Source: Gemmatimonas sp. UBA7669 (GTDB lineage: Bacteria; Gemmatimonadota; Gemmatimonadetes; Gemmatimonadales; Gemmatimonadaceae). From it: a DNA stretch of 63,204 bases. The notes under the pieces are model-generated. The model saw only the letters and a program-made list of their open reading frames with translations. It was not told the origin of the DNA and did no database searches. The stretch covers positions 130,175 to 193,378 of the forward strand of contig NZ_DLHL01000027.1 in NCBI RefSeq assembly GCF_002483225.1, in the 5' to 3' direction. Positions 37,396-45,631 of this stretch are shown piece by piece (within the stretch, counting starts at the first letter, position 1; every line of letters begins with the position of its first letter). Position numbers and translations under genes: made by a program.

Positions 37396-37471
37396 AAGAA
37401 CCCGAAACTTGAACTCAGAACCCGAAACTGATCAGTTTCGAGTTCTGGGTTCAGGTTCAGAGTCTTGGGTT
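37396..37471. repeat. TGATCA-centred palindromic repeat, copy 1
   Basis: A near-perfect inverted repeat centred at 37431/37432. The arms pair with one mismatch and a few G-T pairs over about 27 bases (GAACCCGAAACTGATC and its mirror). They resume less well further out. It lies in the divergent gap between rpsF and the SRAP gene. Confidence 0.85.
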
Positions 37472-37484
37472 TCCCCCCTCCCCC

Positions 37485-38213
37485 ATGTGCGGCCGCTACT
37501 CCTTCGGTAACCCCGCCCGGATCGCCACGCTGCCCCTCGGGGCCGCCCTCCCGGCCTACCCGGCGCGCTTCAACATCGCCCCCTCCCAGTCCGTGCCGCT
37601 CGTCCTGCAGGACCGCGAGGGCCGCCGCGCGCAGCTTGCCCGCTGGGGGCTGGTCCCCTTCTGGGCCGATGACCCCTCCATCGGCAACCGGCTGGCCAAT
37701 GCCCGGGGCGATACGGCGGCAACCAAGCCCTCATTTCGCGCCGCCTTCAAGAGCCGCCGCGGGCTCTTGCCGCTCGACGCCTACTACGAGTGGCAGACCT
37801 TGACCGGCAGCAAGGTCAAGCAGCCCTGGGCCATCGGGCTGCCCGATCACGCCCCCTTTGCCGTGGCCGCGCTCTGGGAGCGCTGGACGCCCAAGGGCGA
37901 CCCGGACGCCGAGCCGCTGGTGAGTTGCTGCATCGTGACCACCGAGCCCAATGCCACCATGGCGCCCATTCACGACCGCATGCCGGTGATCGTGGCGCCG
38001 GAACACTACGACCAGTGGCTCGACCCGACGCACCCCGAGGCAGCGCAGGCGCTCATCGGGCCATGGAAGGGACCCATGGAGGCCTGGAAGGTCAGCACCT
38101 ACGTGAACGCGCCACGCAATGAGGGCCCCGACTGCTGGCGGCCGGTGGACTCGCCGCAGGACCTGCCGCCTGAACTAACCTCAGCCCCAGACGCGAACCT
38201 GCCGCTGTTCTAG
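37485..38213 (+). CDS. SOS response-associated peptidase (SRAP, YedK/HMCES type)
   Basis: SRAP proteins form a covalent link with abasic sites in single-stranded DNA through the cysteine at position 2. The product begins MCGRYSF, so Cys2 is present after methionine removal. Other active-site segments are FNIAPSQSVPLV, NARGDTAATKPSFR, DAYYEW (Glu) and HDRMPVIV (His). The length of 242 is normal. No LexA-like box was recognised upstream; a TGATCA palindrome lies there instead. Its stop overlaps the stop of the convergent DUF3108 gene in CTAG. Confidence 0.94.
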   Translation: MCGRYSFGNPARIATLPLGAALPAYPARFNIAPSQSVPLVLQDREGRRAQLARWGLVPFWADDPSIGNRLANARGDTAATKPSFRAAFKSRRGLLPLDAYYEWQTLTGSKVKQPWAIGLPDHAPFAVAALWERWTPKGDPDAEPLVSCCIVTTEPNATMAPIHDRMPVIVAPEHYDQWLDPTHPEAAQALIGPWKGPMEAWKVSTYVNAPRNEGPDCWRPVDSPQDLPPELTSAPDANLPLF

Positions 38214-39031
38214 GGCTTGGTACCGGCCGTCTTGCGCAGGTAGAGGTTGAGACTGCCGAAGCTCAGCTTCGACTTCATCTGCACCATCATGCGCCGCTCA
38301 TCGTCGGTGATCCACACCTCGGCCTTCCCGTTCTGCGAGAAGATGCCCTTGGTCTGGAACGTGGGCTGCAGCACGACGGCGTCGAAGTCGCCGGCCGGCA
38401 CCGACACGCGCTCTTTGCGCAGCACCTTGATGCGCACCGGATTGCCCTGCGCCTTGAAGTAGCGCGAGAACTCGTAGGTGCGGCCCACTTCGAGGGGCAG
38501 CGTACGCACGAAGTACAGGAACGAGCCTTCGTCCAGCGGCTGCGCTACCGTGGGCTCTTCCGGGCGATCGCCCTCGCGCATCATGCCGCGCTCGGGGAAG
38601 ATCTCGTAGCGCCGCTTGCGCTCGTAGTTGCCTTCGTCGACATCCTGATGATAGCGCAGCGAATTGAGCGACACCACATCGAACCACGACTCATACACGT
38701 CGTTCACGCGGTAAAGCGGAATGCCGCCCGTGATGGTGAACACCGTGTGCCAGGCCGTGCGGCCACGCACTTCGGTGATCTCCTTCACCTCCATGCTGCC
38801 GTTGCCCACCTTGAGCGACCCGAACTTCACGTCGTACTCGAGACGCTCGCCGACATCGAACGGCACGGCGGCCGCATCCGTCGGCAGGCGTCGAGCCGCC
38901 TGCGCAACCGCCGCGGTCTGCGCTGACGACTGCGCCAACGTCACTCGCGCGCCGCCCAGCGAGAGGGCGGCGCCAACAACAAGGGCGAGTGGTGCAACGA
39001 GCGACGACGTGCGAGACATGGCGTTGGGCAT
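38210..39031 (-). CDS. DUF3108 domain secreted protein
   Basis: The product has a signal peptide (SLVAPLALVVGAALSLGGA, then LAQSS). A beta-rich DUF3108 domain follows: PFDVGERLEYDVKFGSLKVG, FTITGGIPLYRVNDVYESW, and WITDDERRMMVQMKSKLSFG. DUF3108 proteins resemble lipoprotein-carrier folds, and their task is unknown. I start at the ATG at 39031; the ATG at 39019 is as likely and a TTG at 39058 less so. The product is about 270 residues. It ends overlapping the SRAP stop. Confidence 0.8.
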   Translation of the reverse strand: MPNAMSRTSSLVAPLALVVGAALSLGGARVTLAQSSAQTAAVAQAARRLPTDAAAVPFDVGERLEYDVKFGSLKVGNGSMEVKEITEVRGRTAWHTVFTITGGIPLYRVNDVYESWFDVVSLNSLRYHQDVDEGNYERKRRYEIFPERGMMREGDRPEEPTVAQPLDEGSFLYFVRTLPLEVGRTYEFSRYFKAQGNPVRIKVLRKERVSVPAGDFDAVVLQPTFQTKGIFSQNGKAEVWITDDERRMMVQMKSKLSFGSLNLYLRKTAGTKP

Positions 39032-39082
39032 TGGGGACGGAAACGGGCTCGCAGGCAATACCCCGTCAGCCGCGGAAATGTG

Positions 39083-40183
39083 TCAGACGTTGAAACGGAA
39101 GAGCAGCACATCGCCGTCCTGCACGACGTACTCCTTGCCTTCCGAGCGCACGACACCCTTTTCCTTCGCGCCCTTCCAGCCACCGTGCGTCACGAAGTCG
39201 GTGTAGGCCACCGTCTCTGCACGAATGAAGCCCTTCTCGAAGTCGGTGTGAATTACACCGGCGGCCTTGGGTGCCGTGTCACCCCGATGAATAGTCCAGG
39301 CCCGCACTTCCTGTTCACCGGCGGTGAAGTACGTCTCGAGACCCAGCAGCGAGTAGCCGGCGCGAATGAGACGGTCGAGGCCGGCCGACTCGATACCCAG
39401 CGATGCAAGAAACTCCGCGCGCTCATCCGTCGGGAGCTCGGCCAGCTCGCTTTCGATTTTCGCCGAGAAGGGCACGATCTGCGCCTGTTCGCCGCTGGCC
39501 GCCACGGCCGCGCGCAGCGACGTGAGGTACTGGCCCTCTTCACCCGACAACTCGGCGTCCGTCACATTGGCCGCGTACAGCACCGGCTTGGCCGTGAGCA
39601 ACTGCAGACCCTCGAGCTGCGCCAGCTGCTCGCTCGTCAGCCCCGCGCGCCACAGCGGCTTGCCTTCGCTCAGCGCGGCGTTGGCCGCCTCGAGCGCCGG
39701 CAGCTCCGCCAGCGCATCCTTGTCGTTGGACTTGGCGGCGCGCTTGGCCTTGTCGAGCCGCTTCTCCACCTGACCCAGGTCGGACAGCGCGAGTTCGAGT
39801 TCGATGATTTCCTTGTCACGCGCCGGGTCAGGCTGCCCCATGACGTGCGTCACATCGTCGTCGGCAAAGCAGCGGATGACGTGCACGATGGCGTCGGTTT
39901 CGCGGATGTTCTGCAGGAACTTGTTGCCCAGCCCTTCACCCTGCGACGCGCCCTTCACCAGCCCGGCGATGTCCACGAACTGCACCACCGCCGGCACCGT
40001 GCGCTTGGGCTGCACGATCTCGGCCAGCTTGTCGAGACGCGGGTCCGGCACCTCCACCATGCCCACGTTGGGCTCGACGGTGCAGAACGGATAGTTGGCC
40101 GCTTCCGCCTTGGCGGCGGTAAGCGCATTGAACAGGGTCGACTTGCCCACGTTGGGCAGCCCGACGATACCGAGGCGAAGCAT
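39083..40183 (-). CDS. ychF: Redox-regulated ribosome-binding ATPase YchF
   Basis: The 366-residue product starts MLRLGIVGLPNVGKSTLFNA (G1), with VDIAGLVKGASQGEGLGN (G3 region) and a C-terminal TGS domain (FTAGEQEVRAWTIHRGDTA). In the G4 position it reads YAANVTD rather than NKxD, as expected for YchF, which prefers ATP to GTP. It binds ribosomes and takes part in translation and stress response. Length matches the family closely. Confidence 0.97.
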   Translation of the reverse strand: MLRLGIVGLPNVGKSTLFNALTAAKAEAANYPFCTVEPNVGMVEVPDPRLDKLAEIVQPKRTVPAVVQFVDIAGLVKGASQGEGLGNKFLQNIRETDAIVHVIRCFADDDVTHVMGQPDPARDKEIIELELALSDLGQVEKRLDKAKRAAKSNDKDALAELPALEAANAALSEGKPLWRAGLTSEQLAQLEGLQLLTAKPVLYAANVTDAELSGEEGQYLTSLRAAVAASGEQAQIVPFSAKIESELAELPTDERAEFLASLGIESAGLDRLIRAGYSLLGLETYFTAGEQEVRAWTIHRGDTAPKAAGVIHTDFEKGFIRAETVAYTDFVTHGGWKGAKEKGVVRSEGKEYVVQDGDVLLFRFNV

Positions 40184-40315
40184 GTGATTCTATGGGAAAC
40201 GGGCCGGCCCCTGCAGGAACCGGCCCTGTGTACGGGGCGCAGCGTATCCCGGTAAATGTAGCAGCCCGCGGAAATATGATGCGACGTGGGAGGGCGGCCG
40301 GACGTACCGTGCGGG

Positions 40316-40693
40316 ATGCAGGATTTTCGGAAGCTCAGGGTGTGGCGGGCGGCGCAGGATCTCGCCGTCGCCGTCCACGGCATGACGCAGACCCTTCACG
40401 GGACCGACGCCGCCAGCCTGCGGAGCCAGGTGCGGCGGTCGGCGTTGTCCATTGCGGCCAATGTCGCGGAGGGCGCCGTGAGCGGCAGTCCGCGACAGTT
40501 TGCGCGGTTTCTTCAGATGGCCATCGCTTCGACGTCCGAAACTGAAAGTCACCTCGACTTCGGGATTCGGGTGCGGTTGCTACCTGACGACGAGGCGGGG
40601 GCCCTGATGCGGGATACGGTGGTATTGCGGCGCCAACTGATCGCCTTGCGAAAACGGGTGCTGGAGGCCGCGAACCAAAAACCCGGAACCTGA
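40316..40693 (+). CDS. Four helix bundle protein (23S rRNA intervening-sequence type)
   Basis: The 125-residue product reads MQDFRKLRVWRAAQDLAVAV, then SLRSQVRRSALSIAANVAEG and ARFLQMAIASTSETESHLDF, which is the TIGR02436 four-helix-bundle pattern. Such proteins occur both in rRNA intervening sequences and as stand-alone genes; their function is unknown. I use the ATG at 40316 because the family begins with this MxDFRKLxVW motif. The last seven residues are encoded inside the left arm of a palindromic repeat, so the repeat has moved into, or created, the end of the gene. Confidence 0.85.
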   Translation: MQDFRKLRVWRAAQDLAVAVHGMTQTLHGTDAASLRSQVRRSALSIAANVAEGAVSGSPRQFARFLQMAIASTSETESHLDFGIRVRLLPDDEAGALMRDTVVLRRQLIALRKRVLEAANQKPGT

Positions 40694-40751
40694 ACCCAGA
40701 ACTCGAAACTGATCAGTTCCGAGTTTTGGGTTCGAGTTCCGGGTTCTTGGT
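40674..40751. repeat. TGATCA-centred palindromic repeat, copy 2
   Basis: The best copy of the family: a 39-base arm on each side of the centre at 40712/40713 with three mismatches and two G-T pairs. Outer ends read AACCAAAAACCCGGAACC and its mirror. The centre reads CGAAACTGATCAGTT. It lies between the convergent four-helix-bundle and M28 genes and includes the stop codon of the former. Confidence 0.9.
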
Positions 40752-40779
40752 CGCGACCGGTGCGGCGTGCGGAGAACCG

Positions 40780-42552
40780 TTACTGCTTGCAGCTCCCCCT
40801 CGGCTCCATCCGCACTCCATCCACCTTCGGCCGCGCTCCGTTCCCCAGCTCCAGCGCGATATCGGCAATCAGTCGCGTCACCCGCTGCATGTGCGGGTAG
40901 TCAATGTACTGGGGCTCGTCCGTCAGCTGATGGTAGGCCGAGTGGCCGCCGGTGGTAAAGAACGTGACCGGGATCCCCCACTTGGCGTACTCGTAGTGAT
41001 CGCTCCGGCAGTAGATGTTCATCGGGTGCCCGTTCGCATCCATGGCGTAGTCGAACACGAAATTGTGCTTCTTGTCCGTGTTCACGCGCTCCACCAGATC
41101 GCCCAGCTCCGTGGACAGCCGCCGCGAACCCACCAGCTGCAGGTAGTCGGGCCCACCGCGCAGTGGCGCTCCGCTGGCCGTCGTTCCCGTGACGTCCGTT
41201 GCACTGCCGCGGCCCACCATGTCCACGTTGAGCTGCGCCACGATCGAATCGCGCGGCACCGTGGGGTGCTCCGTGTAGTAGGCCGAGCCCCACAAGCCCT
41301 TTTCCTCACCGGCGTGCCACACGAACAGCGTGCTGCGCTTGGGTCGGGTCTTGAGACTCGCCAGATACTCCGCCACTTCCTGCACGGCGACCGTGCCTGA
41401 GCCATCGTCGTCGGCGCCGTTGAAAATCGAATCACGACGCGCGGGCTTCGTCTTGCGGAGCTCAACCAGCTCGGCGTTGATCTGCGCGAACTGTTCGGGT
41501 GTGCCAAAGTTGCGTTCGTCTTCCGCGCCACCGGGCCGCACGATGCGATTGAAGACCAGGATCGAGTCGTGATCCACGCCACGCGGCACGGTACCCACGT
41601 GGTCGCTGTGCGCACCCACGGCCACGTACTGATGCTTGAGCACCGGATCACTGCCTTCGAGCAAGGCCACCACGTTGCGCACGGGGAACTTGGGCGCCGT
41701 AATCTGCAGTGGCGCCGAAATGGTCACGCGTGCGCCCTCCGCACCCGGCGCAAGAGCGGCGATACTCGTCGGGAACAACTTGGCGGCCGCCGAATCACTC
41801 ACCACCAGGTAGCTCGTGCCAGGCGTGGGGTCCAGCGACTTGAGATCAGGTCGGTTGACGAACGACAGCACGCCCGCCGCACCGTTGGGCAGCAGCAGCA
41901 CCACCCCCCGTGCGCCGGATGGTGTCGGGACTGGCCCGAACGCCACTTGGGAGACGGCCTGATTGCTGCGAGGCACACGCAGCGCCACCAACTTGCCGAC
42001 GGCCTGCGCGGAATCGATGACGACGTTGCCAAGATCCCCGCCAAAGATCACCGGCACGTTGTCGAAGGACAGATCAACGCGCGAAGCGACCGCCCACTCC
42101 CGATTCAAGGCGAGCGACGCACCACCAGCGATGAACGTGGCCATTGGATCGACGCGTCGCACGCCGATCTTGAGCTCCTGAAAGAACGTCCCGTTCTCTC
42201 CCGCCGGCTTGAGCCCCATGCGCTTCGCTTCCGCCGCCAGATACTCCGTGGCCTTGAAGTGGCCCTCGGTCCCTACATCGCGTCCGCCCAGTGAATCGTC
42301 GGCCACGATATACAGCCGCGTCATCAGATCCTGCGTGGTGATGGCGCCACTCGTGGGCCGCGGCTCATGCTTGAGTGGCAGCGGCGACGAGTTCACACCC
42401 GCCGGTACCGTGCGCGGGCGCGGTGCATCCTGCGCGGCCAGTGTGCGCGGCCCCAACACACTGCTGCTGGCCACCAACGCCGCCGCCATGAGCGCCACCC
42501 GGTCCACCAAAACCCGCGGCGCATGCCACGCGCGGGATGTCATCGGATTCAT
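40780..42552 (-). CDS. M28 family zinc aminopeptidase, secreted
   Basis: The 590-residue product begins MNPMTSRAWH, with a signal segment (ALMAAALVASSSVLG, then LAAQDA). A helical and PA-like region precedes the M28 core: VAVGAHSDHVG (His), NGADDDGSG (Asp), HAGEEKGLWGS (catalytic Glu and ligand), NVDMVGRG (Asp) and YHQLTDE (His). These are the expected two-zinc ligands. It probably degrades peptides in the periplasm or outside the cell. The start overlaps the stop of the BNR lipoprotein gene (ATGA), so the two are co-expressed. A long in-frame extension upstream belongs to that gene's region and is not used. Confidence 0.92.
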   Translation of the reverse strand: MNPMTSRAWHAPRVLVDRVALMAAALVASSSVLGPRTLAAQDAPRPRTVPAGVNSSPLPLKHEPRPTSGAITTQDLMTRLYIVADDSLGGRDVGTEGHFKATEYLAAEAKRMGLKPAGENGTFFQELKIGVRRVDPMATFIAGGASLALNREWAVASRVDLSFDNVPVIFGGDLGNVVIDSAQAVGKLVALRVPRSNQAVSQVAFGPVPTPSGARGVVLLLPNGAAGVLSFVNRPDLKSLDPTPGTSYLVVSDSAAAKLFPTSIAALAPGAEGARVTISAPLQITAPKFPVRNVVALLEGSDPVLKHQYVAVGAHSDHVGTVPRGVDHDSILVFNRIVRPGGAEDERNFGTPEQFAQINAELVELRKTKPARRDSIFNGADDDGSGTVAVQEVAEYLASLKTRPKRSTLFVWHAGEEKGLWGSAYYTEHPTVPRDSIVAQLNVDMVGRGSATDVTGTTASGAPLRGGPDYLQLVGSRRLSTELGDLVERVNTDKKHNFVFDYAMDANGHPMNIYCRSDHYEYAKWGIPVTFFTTGGHSAYHQLTDEPQYIDYPHMQRVTRLIADIALELGNGARPKVDGVRMEPRGSCKQ

Positions 42553-43832
42553 CGTGAGTTCTGCGAAGTGTAAGGGATGCGCGCCAACTGTATACGCAGC
42601 GACGGCTTGACTGTCGTCCACGCGGCCAGCAGGCCGTTCCGGGTGGCCACGAGCCGCGGGAACCCGCTCTGACGTGCACTCGACGTGGACGCCACCGCCA
42701 TCGACGCACTGGCCATGGCCCCACTCTCCGAGAAACGCACCCGGCGCACCAGCACATCCGACGAATCGGCGGTACGCTGCTCGAGCCACGACACAATGGG
42801 CTGCCCGTCCGGATCGAGCTCCACGTCCACCCGGCCCATGGGATTACCCTCATCCACGCGCACAGGTTCACCAAAGGTCCGGCCACCATCCACGGAGCGC
42901 ACCACGCGCACCCGCGCACTGTCGTTGGGCGCGGCAAACCACGCCACCACCACGGTGTCGCCGCGCGAAGCGGCCTGCGGCCCATTCACCGGGCAACCGG
43001 CATAGTGCCACTGATCCGGGTGTACGATCTGCGGGGCACTCCAACCACTGCTCGTGCGGCGCGAAATTGCGATGTCGCGAATCTCCTCCGCGGTCCGGTC
43101 GCGATACACCACCACACGACCGTCACCGGTCAGCGCCGTACCCGTCTGACAGCAGTCGCACGCGCGGGCGTCCAGCAACGCCTCGTCGCGCAGCGCGCCG
43201 TCGGCGCCAAGCACGGCACTGCGAATGGTCATCTCACGCGCGGAGTCGGGCATGGCACTCTTGCGGCCGTCCAGCCACACGAGACCCACGTCCGATGCAC
43301 CCTCCGCCCACATCGACACGAACCCATGTTCGGCTTCCAGTCCATCCGTGTGCGGCGAAACCGGGGCGCTCCAGCTGCGACCGGCATCACGCGAACGCGA
43401 CACCCGCACACCGTAGGCATACTTGCCGCTGCCCTCGCGCTCGAGCCAGTGGGTCACGAGGTCACCATTGGGCAGCGCCAGCACACTCGGGAAATCCGCC
43501 CAGTTGACGAACAACGGGCGCGCCGCCGCCGTGCGCACCGAATCCCAGCGCGTGCCATCGTGACGGGCCACACGCACACGCACGGTCGAATCCGTGATGC
43601 GCTCCGTCCACGACAGCCACACACCGCCGCTGGTATCGAGCGTCAGGTGCGGTGTACTGCGCGTCAGCACCGCCGTATCGAGAGCCGGCGATTCCACGGG
43701 CACCGGCGTGCCCAGGGCGAGGTCGTTGTCGCTCGAGACATCGGCGCTGCCCGTGCACGCGGCAAGAGTCAGCAGGGCCGCGCATCCACCTGCGGCCTGC
43801 GTGGCGAAGGGCATCTTGGTATGTTGGCGCAT
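42549..43832 (-). CDS. BNR/sialidase-like propeller lipoprotein
   Basis: The 427-residue product has a lipobox at AALLTLAAC. The mature part carries two Asp-box repeats (SRDAGRSWSAP and SVDGGRTFGEP) and other propeller strands (GLVWLDGRKS, PIVSWLEQRT). A cysteine cluster RACDCCQTG lies mid-protein. Asp-box proteins include sialidases and many non-enzymatic propellers; sialidase active-site arginines are not evident, so I do not call it a sialidase. I start at the ATG at 43832, though 43814 is possible. It is the upstream partner of the M28 peptidase. Confidence 0.78.
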   Translation of the reverse strand: MRQHTKMPFATQAAGGCAALLTLAACTGSADVSSDNDLALGTPVPVESPALDTAVLTRSTPHLTLDTSGGVWLSWTERITDSTVRVRVARHDGTRWDSVRTAAARPLFVNWADFPSVLALPNGDLVTHWLEREGSGKYAYGVRVSRSRDAGRSWSAPVSPHTDGLEAEHGFVSMWAEGASDVGLVWLDGRKSAMPDSAREMTIRSAVLGADGALRDEALLDARACDCCQTGTALTGDGRVVVYRDRTAEEIRDIAISRRTSSGWSAPQIVHPDQWHYAGCPVNGPQAASRGDTVVVAWFAAPNDSARVRVVRSVDGGRTFGEPVRVDEGNPMGRVDVELDPDGQPIVSWLEQRTADSSDVLVRRVRFSESGAMASASMAVASTSSARQSGFPRLVATRNGLLAAWTTVKPSLRIQLARIPYTSQNSR

Positions 43833-43897
43833 CCCCAAAGCTGCTGCCCGGTAGCATGCCGGGGAACCTCCCCACCTCTTTCAGCAGGATTTCCACG

Positions 43898-45589
43898 ATG
43901 CGGTACTCCGCACGCGGGGCGTCCGCCCCGTCATTGCACCGTTCGTCACGCCTGATGCGTCGCACGCTGGTGCTCGCCGCGGCCACGCTGGCTCCGTTGT
44001 CCTTCGCCGCCGTCACCGCGGAGGCCCAGACGGCCGCCACCTTCCCGGCGCCAGACGCCACGCTGGCCCGTCTCTGGACGCTCGGCATGGACAGCTCGCA
44101 GGTGCAGCGACTCGGGCAGGTGCTGCTCGACTCCATCGGTCCGCGTCTCACGGGCACGGCACGCCAGAAGATGGCCAACGACTGGTTGCTTTCGCTCTAC
44201 AAGCAGTGGGGCGCCGAGGGCCGCAACGAACAGATCGGCACCTGGCGCGGATGGCGTCGCGGGCATTCACACATCGATCTCATTGCACCGCGCATGCGGT
44301 CGCTCGAAGGCACCATGCTCGCGTGGAGCCCGGGCACCAAGAGCAAGGACATCACCGCCAACACCATTGTGCTGCCGCGTTTTGCTGACAGCACGGAGTT
44401 CGTGAAGTGGTTGCCGCAGGCCAAGGGCAAGTTCGTGCTGGTGTCAGCACCGCAGCCCACCTGCCGCCCCACCGACAACTGGACGCAGCACGCCACGCCG
44501 GCCAGCAAGGCACGCATGGACAGTGCGCGCGCCGAGGTCAATCGCGAGTGGGGCGGCACCAGCGTGCGCGGCACGGGATACAGCAACGCACTCGGCACCG
44601 GCAGCCTCGGCATGCGTCTCGAAGAAGGTGGCGTGGCTGGCGTGATCACCTCGCGTCCAAAGAACGCCTGGGGCACCATTGACGTGTTCGAGACCTACAA
44701 CACCAAGGCGCCGGCCATCGCGCTGTCGTGTGAAGACTACGGCCTCGTGTTCCGTCTCACCGAGAACAATCAGGGCGCCAAGCTGCGCATCAACACCGAT
44801 GCGGAGCTGCTGGGTGAGCAGCCCATCTTCAACACCATAGGCATGCTCAAGGGCAGCGAGAAGCCCGATGAGTATGTCGTGTTGTCGGCGCATTTCGATT
44901 CCTTCGACGGCGGCAGTGGCGCCACCGACAACGGCACGGGGTCGCTGACCATGCTTGAGGCCTTCCGTCTCCTGGCCACCGCGTATCCCAAGCCCAAGCG
45001 CACCATTCTCGTGGGCCATTGGACGGCGGAGGAGCACGGCCTCGTTGGGTCACGCGCCTTCACTGAAGATCATCCCGAAGTGGTGAGCGGCCTGCAAGCC
45101 CTGTTCAATCAGGACAACGGCACGGGCCGCATTCAGAGCATCAACGCGGCCGGACTGCCAAACGCGGGCGTGCATCTGCGCGAGTGGCTGGGCAAGCTGC
45201 CCACCGAAGTGTCGAGTGCCCTCAACCCGCGCATTCCCGGTTCGCCGAGTGGTGGTGGCAGCGACGATGCCAGCTTTGCCTGTCATGGCGCACCCGCCTT
45301 CGGTATGGGCGGTGTGAGCTGGGACTACGGCACGTATACCTGGCACACCAATCGCGACACTTACGACAAGGTCGTGTTCGACGATCTCAAGCACAACGCG
45401 ACCCTGGTGGCCATGTTGGCCTATCTCGCCAGTGAAGATCCGAGCAAGATCACGCGTGAGCGGGCCACGGCGGCCGACATGGCGCCGCAGGGTCGTGCGG
45501 CGGCGGCCGGTGGGGCGCAGGGGGCCGGAACCTTTGCCTGGCCCACGTGTCAGAAGGCGCCACGGAAGACCAATCCGCGTCTCCGTTAG
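43898..45589 (+). CDS. M28 family peptidase, secreted
   Basis: The 563-residue product has AGGA eight bases before its ATG and a signal segment (TLVLAAATLAPLSFAAVT, EAQ). A PA-like region (GVAGVITSRPKNAW) lies within the N-terminal half. The metallopeptidase core has VVLSAHFDSFDGGSGATDNG, HWTAEEHGLVGSRAF, NQDNGTG and TWHTNRDTYDK, which supply His, Asp, Glu, Asp and His ligands. The layout resembles plasma glutamate carboxypeptidase-like M28 members. It is not a close copy of the other M28 peptidase. Two plug-only genes follow in the same direction. Confidence 0.92.
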   Translation: MRYSARGASAPSLHRSSRLMRRTLVLAAATLAPLSFAAVTAEAQTAATFPAPDATLARLWTLGMDSSQVQRLGQVLLDSIGPRLTGTARQKMANDWLLSLYKQWGAEGRNEQIGTWRGWRRGHSHIDLIAPRMRSLEGTMLAWSPGTKSKDITANTIVLPRFADSTEFVKWLPQAKGKFVLVSAPQPTCRPTDNWTQHATPASKARMDSARAEVNREWGGTSVRGTGYSNALGTGSLGMRLEEGGVAGVITSRPKNAWGTIDVFETYNTKAPAIALSCEDYGLVFRLTENNQGAKLRINTDAELLGEQPIFNTIGMLKGSEKPDEYVVLSAHFDSFDGGSGATDNGTGSLTMLEAFRLLATAYPKPKRTILVGHWTAEEHGLVGSRAFTEDHPEVVSGLQALFNQDNGTGRIQSINAAGLPNAGVHLREWLGKLPTEVSSALNPRIPGSPSGGGSDDASFACHGAPAFGMGGVSWDYGTYTWHTNRDTYDKVVFDDLKHNATLVAMLAYLASEDPSKITRERATAADMAPQGRAAAAGGAQGAGTFAWPTCQKAPRKTNPRLR

Positions 45590-45631
45590 GACAAACAGCT
45601 TTCCGCCTGTGGGCGGTCCCAGGGTGCTCCG

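Noticed and set aside
42553..42789. Upstream extension of the first M28 peptidase
   Set aside because: The extension is non-hydrophobic, overlaps the BNR lipoprotein gene, and the signal peptide begins at 42552.
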